A DNA stretch of 16,268 nt from an uncultured Bacteroidales bacterium. GTDB lineage: Bacteria; Bacteroidota; Bacteroidia; Bacteroidales; P3. The notes beneath the pieces are model-generated. The model searched no databases. It worked only from the letters and a program-made list of their open reading frames with translations, and was not told where the DNA came from. The stretch is taken from positions 1-16,268 of the forward strand of contig CAJOQB010000038.1 in assembly GCA_905236405.1 (NCBI GenBank), written 5' to 3'. Shown here piece after piece: positions 6,531 to 14,441 of this stretch. The translations under genes were made by a program, and so were the position numbers. How positions within the stretch are numbered: the first letter of the stretch is position 1; every line of letters starts with the position of its first letter.

Positions 6531-8861
6531 ATGAATCAATATTTTTTTTATCCGCTCGTGCTTTTCTTCCTCGTTTGGGGTACTCAAACGAGTGCACAGA
6601 CCCCTGGATATAGTAAAAATGTGACCGATTATATCGATGTGATGCACTACGATTTGGTGTTAGATATGGGTCATCAATATGAGAATCAGTTGGCAGGATG
6701 TGCTACATTGTATTTTTGGCTGTTGGCTCCTGTCGATTCTGTAGAGTTAAGTCTGGTGGCCTCACAAGTTGATTCTGTTTTTCTTGACCAGCAGTCAGTG
6801 GGCTATAGTTTCCGTGCGAGGTCGCTTTATGTCAACACATCGTTTGTTCCTGTGGGTAACATCGTAACATGTCGTATTTATTATCGTTCCAATGGGCATG
6901 TGGAACCCTATGGTTTCGGTGGACTGCATTTCGACCCCACCTTATATTATAATTTAGGTGTGGCTTTCGATGACAATCCTCACAACTATGGCAAGGTGCT
7001 CTTCCCGTGTCGAGACAATTTCCACGACAAGGCTACCTATACAGTCCATGCCACCGCACCTATAGGGTGGACCACCCAGTGCAGCGGTATGCTCGACAGT
7101 GTCGTCATCAATAACGATGGCAGCCAGACCACCCATTGGCGGCTCGACCAGCCTATCCCGACCTATTTATTGGGCATCGCCATGGCCAACTTCCACACGG
7201 TGGAACGAGATGTTCAAGGTGTTTATGGAAGTTATCCCGTCACGGTGGCATTCCGTACTGAGGACAGTCTCCAAGTGGCCACCTATTTCGAACTGCTCGA
7301 CGATGTGGTGCCGATGTTCGAACGTTGTTTCGGCCCTTATCGTTGGGGGCGCATCGGTTATGTGGGTACCACCAAGGGCTCGATGGAGCATGCCACCAAT
7401 ATTGCTTTGGTCAACGGATGTATCGCAGCCATCAACCATGAGCTGTGCCAATCGACCACATCCCATGAGTTGGGTCATGCTTGGTTCGGTAACCTGATTA
7501 CTTGTGAGACAGCCGACGAGATGTGGTTCAACGAGGGCGGTGCCACCTTTACCTCGGAAGTGGCCATCGAGGCGCTCTTTGGCAAGGACTATGCCAACGA
7601 TTTCTACCAGTCCAGTCTTGAGTCGGTGTTTCGAACCACCCATAGAAAGGATGGCGGTTATTACCCCCTCCAAGGACAATCCCACGCCAATGTCTATGGT
7701 AGCACCACCTACGACAAGGGAGGCATGGTGTGGCACTCTTTGCGTGGCTATTTGGGCGACAGCCTTTTCTATGCGACGATGCAGCAACTTTTCCTCCGCA
7801 ACGCATTTACCTCGATGAACGCCATCGCCATACGCGACAGCCTGTCGTTGTACAGCGGTACCGACCTTACCGACTTCTTCGATTTCCATGTATTCGGCCC
7901 GGGCTTCCAAGATTTCTATGTCGAGTCGATGCACAGTGGGCGGCAAGGCAACATCTATCAGACCACTGTGGAGTTGCGGCAGAAACTTGTCCATGCACCG
8001 CAGTATGCCAACTCCAACCGCATACCGCTCACCTTCGTTGGCGGTCAAAACCAGCGTCACACGTGTCTTGCCACCTTCGATGGAGCTTCGGCCACACTGA
8101 CGTTCCAGCTTCCTTTCGAGCCAAAGATTGTGCTGGTTGATTTCGACCGCACTTTCTCCGACGCTGTCACCAGCAACGAGATAGTGTTGGCTCCCAACGC
8201 CTCGGTGGTGACCGACGAGGTCATTCACTTCAAGACACTTCCCGCCACCCTTTCCGACACGGCACGTCTCTTTGTCGAGTTGCATTGGAGCGACCCCGAT
8301 CTCGATGGCAATCCAGGTATTGTCCGCACGTCGCACCACTATTGGGTTGTCCAAGGGCTGGTGCCCGACAGCAGTGTGCTGCGTGGTTATTTTGGATATG
8401 GCTCGTCGGGACAGTTCGACGAAGATTTGATGTATGGGTCGTCCTCACGCGATTCGGTGCGTCTGCTTTATCGACGCGACAGTCATAGCCCTTGGCAGGT
8501 GGTCAACTCATCGGTGGCCAATGGCTATTTGCTCTGCAAAAACATCTCCATGGGCGAATACACCGTTGCCATTGTCGACGAGAACCAACTTGAGGTGCCT
8601 ACACCGATTTCTTCGACAGCCAAGGTGAAAATTTTTCCTTGCCCCAGTAGAGACGGCATCACCGTCGACATCGAGGGCTATCAGGGCAAGGTCGATGTTA
8701 ATATCTTTGACCTTGGTGGTCGTCAAGTGGCACATTTTCAGGATCAGACAGTCGGCCAATATGTTCCCCTTAACCTTCCTTCGGGCACCTATGTGGTCAC
8801 CGTTTCCGACCGTTTTCATACCTTCAAATATGTCCAAAGATTGTTAATTAAGATTTTTTAA
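6531..8861 (+). CDS. M1-family zinc aminopeptidase with T9SS type A sorting domain
   Basis: A 776-residue secreted metallopeptidase. The signal peptide is about residues 1-22 (cleavage likely after TSA). An M1 N-terminal beta domain follows to about 215. The catalytic domain has GSMEH (283-287) at the place of the exopeptidase GxMEN motif, HELGHAWFGN (312-321) with zinc ligands His312 and His316 and catalytic Glu313, and the third ligand Glu335 in WFNEGG, exactly 18 residues after His316. Tyr394 in TTYDKGG is the likely catalytic tyrosine. The last 70-80 residues (from VKIFPCPSRDG, with VNIFDLGGRQV and LPSGTYVVTVSD) are a type A T9SS sorting domain, so the enzyme is probably exported to the cell surface or released. 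The role is likely peptide trimming for nutrition. It is divergent from the SPFH operon, and 46 bases lie between its stop and the GTG of the ECF sigma gene. The first 420 bases are much richer in AT than the rest. Confidence 0.93.
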   Translation: MNQYFFYPLVLFFLVWGTQTSAQTPGYSKNVTDYIDVMHYDLVLDMGHQYENQLAGCATLYFWLLAPVDSVELSLVASQVDSVFLDQQSVGYSFRARSLYVNTSFVPVGNIVTCRIYYRSNGHVEPYGFGGLHFDPTLYYNLGVAFDDNPHNYGKVLFPCRDNFHDKATYTVHATAPIGWTTQCSGMLDSVVINNDGSQTTHWRLDQPIPTYLLGIAMANFHTVERDVQGVYGSYPVTVAFRTEDSLQVATYFELLDDVVPMFERCFGPYRWGRIGYVGTTKGSMEHATNIALVNGCIAAINHELCQSTTSHELGHAWFGNLITCETADEMWFNEGGATFTSEVAIEALFGKDYANDFYQSSLESVFRTTHRKDGGYYPLQGQSHANVYGSTTYDKGGMVWHSLRGYLGDSLFYATMQQLFLRNAFTSMNAIAIRDSLSLYSGTDLTDFFDFHVFGPGFQDFYVESMHSGRQGNIYQTTVELRQKLVHAPQYANSNRIPLTFVGGQNQRHTCLATFDGASATLTFQLPFEPKIVLVDFDRTFSDAVTSNEIVLAPNASVVTDEVIHFKTLPATLSDTARLFVELHWSDPDLDGNPGIVRTSHHYWVVQGLVPDSSVLRGYFGYGSSGQFDEDLMYGSSSRDSVRLLYRRDSHSPWQVVNSSVANGYLLCKNISMGEYTVAIVDENQLEVPTPISSTAKVKIFPCPSRDGITVDIEGYQGKVDVNIFDLGGRQVAHFQDQTVGQYVPLNLPSGTYVVTVSDRFHTFKYVQRLLIKIF

Positions 8862-8907
8862 CTATACCGCGTGTTTCTTTTTGGGGGGTTCATACGTCTA
8901 CACGTTC

Positions 8908-9495
8908 GTGATTCAAGAATCTGACATAAAACTCAACGAACTCGTTCGCCGCTGTCAGCACCATGATGCTGTAGCTCAGCGGCTGCTCTATGACCGCTAT
9001 AACAGGCTGTTATATGCTATATGTCTACGCTATTTGGGTTCACGTGACGAGGCTGACGATTTGTTGGTGGAATCGTTCGTCAAGATTTACCAACAGATCG
9101 AAGGATTCGGAGGCGACGAACGGGCTTTTGTGGCTTGGATGAAGCGTATCGTCATCAACGGGGCCATCGATATCATTCGCTACAGGCGTTACCGTGATCA
9201 CCTCGACGTCGATGACTCAGAAGCCATGGCCTCTGTTCGATGTGCCGACGACAATGGTATAGAAAGGTTTATGAATCGTGAACTTATCGACCGAGCCATG
9301 CAGCGGATTTCCGACATGTATCGGCAGACGTTGCTCCTGATAGCCGTCGACGGATACAGTTACACGGAGGTGGCCGAGATGCTTCAGCAGTCAGTCCCCT
9401 TGGTGAAGACACACTACTACAGGGCCTGCAATCAGTTGCGGAAGATTATCCGCAATCTGGATTACGAAACGTGGAAAGAGTACAGTGGAGAATAA
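8908..9495 (+). CDS. ECF-type RNA polymerase sigma factor
   Basis: About 195 residues in the usual two-domain ECF layout. Region 2 contains LLYDRYNRLLYAICLRYLG and DEADDLLVESFVKIYQQIEG (core-binding and -10 recognition). A short linker follows, then region 4 with the helix-turn-helix YSYTEVAEMLQQSVPLVKTH and YYRACNQLRKI. No in-frame ATG exists at the start. I chose the GTG at 8908 (VIQESDIKLNEL) because it gives the normal length; a TTG at 8881 would add nine residues. No strong ribosome site is seen before either. The stop is 51 bases before the CHU_C membrane protein gene, which has features of an anti-sigma partner. The gene probably shares a transcript with the M1 peptidase, since neither a terminator nor a clear promoter lies between them. 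Confidence 0.9.
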   Translation: MIQESDIKLNELVRRCQHHDAVAQRLLYDRYNRLLYAICLRYLGSRDEADDLLVESFVKIYQQIEGFGGDERAFVAWMKRIVINGAIDIIRYRRYRDHLDVDDSEAMASVRCADDNGIERFMNRELIDRAMQRISDMYRQTLLLIAVDGYSYTEVAEMLQQSVPLVKTHYYRACNQLRKIIRNLDYETWKEYSGE

Positions 9496-9512
9496 CAATG
9501 TGAACATAAGAG

Positions 9513-9524
9513 CTGCTTCGGCAG
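9513..9524 (+). other. Small cUUCGg tetraloop hairpin between sigma and partner gene
   Basis: CTGC-TTCG-GCAG forms a 4-bp stem closed by the very stable C(UUCG)G tetraloop, 18 bases after the sigma stop and 22 bases before the next ATG. It lacks a T tract, so it is not a terminator. It may mildly stabilise or separate the two cistrons, or be chance. Confidence 0.3.
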
Positions 9525-9546
9525 TACCAAATATTAAACAGGAAAA

Positions 9547-10389
9547 ATGAAACAGAACGAATATAAAGACATCGAGCAATTGCTGCAGGACACCTACGGG
9601 CAGCAAGAAGTCGCCCCCGACAGCGACCTCTGGTCGCGTATCGCATCGCAAATGGAAACACCCGCTGTCCAACGTGGCCCATGGAAGAAGAAATCCACCG
9701 AGCTCATCATTGCGTTGGCTTCGTTGACGGCTGTGGTGACTACCATCCTTTTGGTCTTTCCTCCGAGCTCCTATCGCCAGCCCGACCCCATCGTCGCCGA
9801 GGTAACGACGGCTACTGTCACCGAACCATCACAGTCGGTGGCTGCCTCGACCGTTGCCGCCGCGCAACCCGAGGCCAAGACCGTTAAGGGAAAGGTTGTT
9901 TCCTCCACCACAGAACCTGCATCCTCATCCTCGCAGTTGGTAGCCGCACCTCGTACCGCTGCTAACCGTCCTGTGGTTGCCAGCCGAACCACTGTTGTTC
10001 CCTCCGCCGCACCTGCTGTGACGACAGTCGACCATCCTGCTGCCGACCCCGTGGCACCGTCGCAACCTACAGCCGGTGGCCAGACGGCTCCAGCCCCTGT
10101 CACACCCTCGGCTCCGACGAACTTTCCTACTGTGTCGCTGAATATTCCTAACGTCATCACCCCCAACGGCGACGGCATCAACGACCGTTTCGACATCGAG
10201 GGCATCCAGGATATCGACGACCTGAAGCTGCAGATTTTCGACCGTCGCGGTCATCTGCTCTACACCTCCAACCACTACAAGGGTGGCTACACCGGCGACG
10301 GCCTTGAAGACGGCACCTATATCTACAGCCTGACCTCAAGCAGTCGAGGCATCCAACGACGTGGGTCGTTGCTCATCAAGCGGAAGTGA
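9547..10389 (+). CDS. Membrane-anchored protein with T9SS type B (CHU_C) domain, putative anti-sigma partner
   Basis: A 280-residue protein in four parts. Residues 1-50 are a soluble N-terminus with a 'DSDLWSRIASQME' segment, similar to the 'P..vW..I...L' pattern in Bacteroidota proteins encoded after ECF sigma genes. One TM helix spans about 52-71. Residues 75-195 form a spacer rich in Ala, Thr, Val, Pro and Ser. From about 199 there is a C-terminal CHU_C/gliding-associated domain: NVITPNGDGINDRFDIEGI, LQIFDRRGHLLY, GDGLEDGTYIYSL. There is no cleavable signal peptide and the positive KKKS precedes the TM, giving an N-in, C-out topology. The sorting domain would then sit in the periplasm on a tethered stalk. 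It follows the sigma gene by 51 bases. An anti-sigma role is inferred from context; the CHU_C call is firm. The stop is followed by a strong terminator. Confidence 0.85.
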   Translation: MKQNEYKDIEQLLQDTYGQQEVAPDSDLWSRIASQMETPAVQRGPWKKKSTELIIALASLTAVVTTILLVFPPSSYRQPDPIVAEVTTATVTEPSQSVAASTVAAAQPEAKTVKGKVVSSTTEPASSSSQLVAAPRTAANRPVVASRTTVVPSAAPAVTTVDHPAADPVAPSQPTAGGQTAPAPVTPSAPTNFPTVSLNIPNVITPNGDGINDRFDIEGIQDIDDLKLQIFDRRGHLLYTSNHYKGGYTGDGLEDGTYIYSLTSSSRGIQRRGSLLIKRK

Positions 10390-10423
10390 AAAGATAGTGG
10401 TTTCGATAATGCTGTTTGAAACA

Positions 10424-10460
10424 AAAACCTCGTTTTCGTTCGTACCGAAAACGAGGTTTT
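10424..10460 (+). terminator. Intrinsic terminator after the CHU_C gene
   Basis: A perfect 15-bp stem: AAAACCTCGTTTTCG at 10424-10438 and its exact complement at 10446-10460, with a 7-base loop. The right arm ends in TTTT and is followed by CGTTTG. It closes the M1-sigma-CHU_C transcription block. Symmetry with an A-run on the left means it could also work weakly on the other strand. Confidence 0.85.
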
Positions 10461-10585
10461 CGTTTGCAATGTGTTTATCGAAGGGTCGTTGGCTGTCGAT
10501 GGGGGAGGGTCGCCAACTTTAATTTCCATATGATACAATTTTATTGCCACAGTTACGTTTCTTAAATTATCAAAATAGGATATCT
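10461..10585 (+). promoter_or_regulatory. Leader region of thyA, with inverted and direct repeats
   Basis: These 125 bases must hold the thyA promoter, but only an imperfect box TACGTTTC (10554-10561, one mismatch to TAnnTTTG) is seen, without a proper -33 partner. GTTGGC (10488-10493) and GCCAAC (10512-10517) could form a 6-bp hairpin with an 18-base G-rich loop. AGGGTCG is repeated at 10482-10488 and 10506-10512. No known riboswitch was recognised. Before the ATG is ATAGGA, a weak ribosome site. Confidence 0.3.
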
Positions 10586-11380
10586 ATGCAACAATATCTT
10601 GACCTACTGCAACATGTGCTCGACCATGGCACACCCAAACAGGACCGCACCGGCACGGGCACCCGCTCGGTGTTCGGATACCAGATGCGGTTCGACCTGC
10701 AGAAAGGCTTTCCGCTGTTGACCACCAAGAAACTGCACCTGCGTTCCATCATCTACGAACTGTTGTGGTTCCTTCGTGGCGACACCAATGTGCAGTACCT
10801 CCACGACCACAAAGTGACGATATGGGACGAGTGGGCCGATGAGCAGGGCGACCTGGGCCCCATCTACGGCCATCAGTGGCGTTCGTGGGGATGTGCCGAC
10901 GGCAGTACGGTGGACCAGATAGGCCAGTTGGTGCATCAAATCAAGACCAACCCCGACTCGCGACGACTGCTGATTTCGGCATGGAACGTGGGCGAGTTGG
11001 AGCAGATGGCGTTGCCTCCCTGCCATATTATCTTCCAGTTCTATGTGGCCGACGGACGTCTGTCGTGCCAGCTCTACCAGCGCAGCGCCGACATCTTCCT
11101 TGGCGTGCCGTTCAACATTGCCAGCTATTCGTTGCTCACCATGATGCTGGCACAAGCCACGGGACTCCAGCCAGGCGAGTTCATCCATACGTTGGGCGAC
11201 GCCCATATCTACAACAACCACATAGAGCAGTGCCGCCTGCAGCTCACGAGGACACCTCGACCGCTGCCCACCATGCGGCTCAATCCCGACAAGAGAGATA
11301 TCTTTGGTTTCGACTACGACGATTTCACGCTGGAGGGCTACGACCCCCATCCACACATCAAAGGAGAGGTGAGCGTTTGA
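10586..11380 (+). CDS. thyA: Thymidylate synthase
   Basis: 264 residues, the same length as E. coli ThyA and aligning residue for residue at the active site. It converts dUMP and methylenetetrahydrofolate to dTMP and dihydrofolate in the cytosol. Visible residues include Arg21 in RTGTGT (phosphate binding), Arg126-Arg127, the nucleophile Cys146 in ALPPCH, Asp169 in RSADI, Asn177 in VPFNIAS, and His207 and Tyr209 in DAHIY. The frame is open back to a TTG at 10544, but the ATG at 10586 (MQQYLDLLQH) gives the canonical start. No dihydrofolate reductase gene, its frequent partner, is present nearby. It is the first gene of a run in which the next start is 25 bases away. Confidence 0.97.
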   Translation: MQQYLDLLQHVLDHGTPKQDRTGTGTRSVFGYQMRFDLQKGFPLLTTKKLHLRSIIYELLWFLRGDTNVQYLHDHKVTIWDEWADEQGDLGPIYGHQWRSWGCADGSTVDQIGQLVHQIKTNPDSRRLLISAWNVGELEQMALPPCHIIFQFYVADGRLSCQLYQRSADIFLGVPFNIASYSLLTMMLAQATGLQPGEFIHTLGDAHIYNNHIEQCRLQLTRTPRPLPTMRLNPDKRDIFGFDYDDFTLEGYDPHPHIKGEVSV

Positions 11381-11405
11381 CAACACAAATAAAGGAGAGA
11401 GAGGT

Positions 11406-12488
11406 ATGAACCGTAATAATTTCTGCATCATCATGGCGGGTGGCTTCGGAAGCCGTTTCTGGCCGCTGTGCGACACAGCTAACCCCAAGCAGTTTATCGA
11501 CATCTTGGGCAACGGACAGTCGATGTTGCAAAACACCTTCCACCGCTATGCTCAGGTGTGTCCTCGCGAGAACATCATCATCGTTACCGCCGAGGGCTAC
11601 GGCAAGAGGGTCCACGACCAGATACCTGACCTGCAACGCTACCAAGTGCTCGAGGAACCCATGCGTCGCAACACGGCTCCTTGTGTGGCTTGGGCCGCCT
11701 CGGTCATAGAGGGCATCAACCCTAACGCCAACATCATCGTCACCCCGTCGGACCACGCCATCTTTGGCGACCGTATGTTTCAGGAGAAGATGAACAAGGC
11801 GGTGGATGCTGTCAACCGTTTCGACTGGATTGTCACCGTCGGTGTCAGACCCACCAACCCCAACACCAAATACGGCTACATCCAGTTTGCCGAAAGTCCC
11901 TCGTGCCAAGACATGCCCGACCTTCACAAGGTTATCACCTTTACTGAGAAACCACCCATCGAGATGGCCCGTCAGTTCATCCAGACCGGCGAATTCTTCT
12001 GGAATGCCGGTATCTTTGTGTGGCGGCTCGAAGTGATGAGAGAAGCCTTCAAGTGCTACCTTCCCTCGGTGTACGAGTCAATGCACAACTTGGGTGCCGA
12101 CCTCGACAGAGAACAGCTGCTGCAGTGCTATACGCGATTGGACAACATCTCCATCGACTATGGCATCATCGAAAAGGCCGACAACGTCCATGTATTGGAA
12201 GCCGACTTCGGATGGTCCGATGTCGAGACATGGGAACTGCTCTACAATGCCAGCATCAAGGACCCCGACGGCAATGCTATCGTGTCGGGTGATGTGATGA
12301 CATACGATGTGAAGAACTGTGTCGTCAACGCCCCAGGAGTCAAACAGACGTTGGTGCTGCAAGGGCTCGACGGATACATCGTCACCGCCAGCAAGGATGT
12401 GCTCATGGTGTGCCGTCGCGACCAACAGTCTGACATCACCCGTTTTGCCACCGATTATGAACTGCGGAAACATCGCAAGCAATATTAA
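11406..12488 (+). CDS. manC: Mannose-1-phosphate guanylyltransferase (monofunctional)
   Basis: A 360-residue nucleotidyltransferase that makes GDP-mannose from mannose-1-phosphate and GTP, feeding surface polysaccharide, glycoprotein and GDP-fucose pathways. The pyrophosphorylase signature IMAGGFGSRFWPL (9-21) with PKQF (27-30) binds the nucleotide. EPMRRNTAP (84-92), TPSDH (113-117), FTEKP (179-183) and FFWNAGIFVW (197-206) are the sugar-binding and catalytic landmarks of GMPs. FGWSDVETWE follows near residue 260. It lacks the C-terminal cupin phosphomannose isomerase domain of the 470-residue bifunctional type. A good ribosome site (AAAGGAGA, about 11 bases upstream) is present, unusual for this window. 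It is 25 bases after thyA. The symbol is used in the broad sense; manB or rfbM would also be found in databases. Confidence 0.92.
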   Translation: MNRNNFCIIMAGGFGSRFWPLCDTANPKQFIDILGNGQSMLQNTFHRYAQVCPRENIIIVTAEGYGKRVHDQIPDLQRYQVLEEPMRRNTAPCVAWAASVIEGINPNANIIVTPSDHAIFGDRMFQEKMNKAVDAVNRFDWIVTVGVRPTNPNTKYGYIQFAESPSCQDMPDLHKVITFTEKPPIEMARQFIQTGEFFWNAGIFVWRLEVMREAFKCYLPSVYESMHNLGADLDREQLLQCYTRLDNISIDYGIIEKADNVHVLEADFGWSDVETWELLYNASIKDPDGNAIVSGDVMTYDVKNCVVNAPGVKQTLVLQGLDGYIVTASKDVLMVCRRDQQSDITRFATDYELRKHRKQY

Positions 12489-12512
12489 CATCGAAAAGTA
12501 ATACAACATTCA

Positions 12513-13913
12513 ATGATTAAGCATATCGAAATAGCCCGTCTGCTGAAGGGCGACAATGAACAACTGATGGGCACCAGCATCGAAGTGAAAGGCTGGGTGC
12601 GTACCAAACGCGGCAACAAGCATGTTGCCTTTATCGCGTTGAACGACGGTTCGACAATCAACAACCTGCAGGTGGTTGCCGACGTGGAACGTTTCGACGA
12701 TGAGCTCCTGAAACGGATTACCACAGGCGCCTGCCTCCATGTGACAGGCAAGCTGGTGGCTTCGCAAGGCAGCGGACAGAGCGTCGAGGTGCAGGCCGAA
12801 CAAATCGAAATCTACGGCGAGGCTTCCCCCGAGGACTATCCGCTCCAGAAGAAAGGCCACACCCCCGAGTTCCTGCGTAGCATCGCCCACATGCGTCCCC
12901 GCACCAACACCTATGGTGCCATCCTTCGTCTGCGTCACCACATGGCGTTCGCCATCCATAAATACTACAACGACCATGGCTTCTTCTACCTCCACACACC
13001 GCTGATTACCAGCAGCGATGCCGAAGGCGCTGGCGACATGTTCCATGTCACCACCCTCGACCTGAACCATCTTCCCATGACTGAAGAGGGTAAGGTGGAC
13101 TACGAGCAGGATTTCTTCGGCAAGCACACCAACCTTACCGTGTCGGGTCAGTTAGAGGGCGAGCTGGGTGCCTTGTCGTTGGGCAAGATATACACCTTCG
13201 GTCCCACCTTCCGTGCCGAGAACTCGAACACCCCGCGTCACTTGGCCGAGTTCTGGATGATTGAGCCCGAGATGGCTTTCTACGAACTGGAAGACAATAT
13301 GGACTTGGCCGAGGACTTCCTCAAGTACTTAATCAAGTATGCTATCGACAACTGCGAGGACGACCTTAAGTTCATGAACGATATGTGGGACAAGGAGCTG
13401 CTGGATCGTCTCCATTTCGTGCTCGAACATCCCTTTATCCGCCTGCCTTACACCGAGGCCATCGACATCCTGCAGAAGTCGGGACAGAAGTTCGAGTTCC
13501 CCGTCTATTGGGGTGTCGACCTCCAGTCGGAACACGAACGCTATCTGGTCGAGAAACATTTCAAATGCCCTGTTATCTTGATTGACTATCCTGCCGAAAT
13601 CAAGGCGTTCTATATGAAACAGAACGACGACGGCAAGACGGTGCGTGCCATGGATGTGCTCTTCCCAAAGATTGGCGAGATTATCGGCGGTTCGCAGCGT
13701 GAAGAGAACTACGACAAACTGATGAAGGCCATCACCGACCGCAACATCCACATGAAAGACATGTGGTGGTATCTCGACACCCGTCGTTGGGGTACCGCTC
13801 CTCACAGTGGTTTCGGCCTCGGCTTCGAGCGTCTCATGCTCTTCATCACCGGCATGTCCAACATCCGTGACGTCATCCCCTTCCCCCGTACGCCAAAGAA
13901 CGCAGAATTCTAA
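12513..13913 (+). CDS. asnS: Asparaginyl-tRNA synthetase
   Basis: 466 residues, exactly the E. coli length. A cytosolic class IIb aminoacyl-tRNA synthetase charging tRNA-Asn. The N-terminal OB-fold anticodon domain (about 20-105) contains VKGWVRTKR and FIALNDGSTI. The catalytic domain has motif 2 TFRAENSNTPRHLAEFWMIE (about 232-251) and motif 3 GFGLGFERL (433-441), and ends RTPKNAEF. The TTLDLNHLP...KVDYEQDFFGK segment is the insertion typical of bacterial AsnRS and distinguishes it from AspRS. The start follows manC by 24 bases, so the genes are probably co-transcribed. There is no purine-rich ribosome site close to the ATG, which is normal in this phylum. Confidence 0.97.
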   Translation: MIKHIEIARLLKGDNEQLMGTSIEVKGWVRTKRGNKHVAFIALNDGSTINNLQVVADVERFDDELLKRITTGACLHVTGKLVASQGSGQSVEVQAEQIEIYGEASPEDYPLQKKGHTPEFLRSIAHMRPRTNTYGAILRLRHHMAFAIHKYYNDHGFFYLHTPLITSSDAEGAGDMFHVTTLDLNHLPMTEEGKVDYEQDFFGKHTNLTVSGQLEGELGALSLGKIYTFGPTFRAENSNTPRHLAEFWMIEPEMAFYELEDNMDLAEDFLKYLIKYAIDNCEDDLKFMNDMWDKELLDRLHFVLEHPFIRLPYTEAIDILQKSGQKFEFPVYWGVDLQSEHERYLVEKHFKCPVILIDYPAEIKAFYMKQNDDGKTVRAMDVLFPKIGEIIGGSQREENYDKLMKAITDRNIHMKDMWWYLDTRRWGTAPHSGFGLGFERLMLFITGMSNIRDVIPFPRTPKNAEF

Positions 13914-13933
13914 TCCTTTAAAACCTTTATATT

Positions 13934-14365
13934 ATGTCCAAATTCCTTAATGAGTTCAAAGAGTTTGCCGTCAAAGGCAACATGATTGACATGGCTGTGG
14001 GTATCATCATCGGTGGTGCCTTCGGCAAAATCGTTTCTTCGTTAGTGAACGACATCATCATGCCACTGTTCGCCGCCATCATCGGCGATGGTGCTTTCAA
14101 GGACTTGTCCGTCACGTTGAAGCAGGCAGTTCTCGACCCAGCCACAGGCGAGGAAGTGAAAGCTGCCGTGATGTGGAACTACGGTGCTTTCGTTCAGGAG
14201 TGTGTCGACTTCCTGATTATTGCATTCGTTATTTTCTTGCTCATCAAAGGCATCAACAAGCTGAAAGAGGCTGGCAAGAAAGAGGAAGAGGCTCCTGCTG
14301 CTCCCGCTGGTCCCACTCAGGAAGAGCTGCTTGCCGAGATTCGCGACCTGCTGAAGAAAGACTGA
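13934..14365 (+). CDS. mscL: Large-conductance mechanosensitive channel
   Basis: 143 residues, near the usual 130-150. It forms a pentameric inner-membrane channel that opens under turgor to release solutes. The N-terminus MSKFLNEFKEFAVKGNMIDM leads into TM1 with the glycine-rich pore helix AVGIIIGGAFGKIVSSLVND (21-40). A periplasmic loop (about 52-84) is followed by TM2 (about 86-105). The C-terminal bundle helix TQEELLAEIRDLLKK comes after an EEEAPAAPAGP linker. It begins 20 bases after asnS. The downstream hairpin terminator at 14396 suggests it ends the thyA-manC-asnS-mscL transcript, at least in part. Confidence 0.96.
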   Translation: MSKFLNEFKEFAVKGNMIDMAVGIIIGGAFGKIVSSLVNDIIMPLFAAIIGDGAFKDLSVTLKQAVLDPATGEEVKAAVMWNYGAFVQECVDFLIIAFVIFLLIKGINKLKEAGKKEEEAPAAPAGPTQEELLAEIRDLLKKD

Positions 14366-14395
14366 TGCTTCATCGGTTGAGTTAATGAATGGATT

Positions 14396-14427
14396 CCTCC
14401 CTCGCCACAAGGTGAGGGAGGTTTTTT
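14396..14427 (+). terminator. Intrinsic terminator after mscL, directly before ribD
   Basis: CCTCCCTCGCC (14396-14406), loop ACAA, GGTGAGGGAGG (14411-14421), then TTTTTT (14422-14427). The 11-bp stem contains one G-T wobble. It is a textbook rho-independent terminator 30 bases after the mscL stop. Only 14 bases separate its T tract from the ribD ATG, leaving no room for an ordinary promoter in between. Confidence 0.88.
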
Positions 14428-14441
14428 GCCCTGAAAGAACG

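Noticed and set aside
7167..8354. A 395-codon open frame on the minus strand within the M1 peptidase gene
   Set aside because: It lies wholly antisense to a gene with a complete zinc site and sorting domain, its translation resembles no family, and GC-rich third positions readily leave the opposite frame open.
10604..11536. A 310-codon open frame on the minus strand across thyA and the start of manC
   Set aside because: Shadow of two certain genes; the translation shows no recognisable motif and no promoter or start context.
14385..14441. A 19-residue longer start for ribD
   Set aside because: It would run through the terminator hairpin and adds residues not seen in the RibD family.
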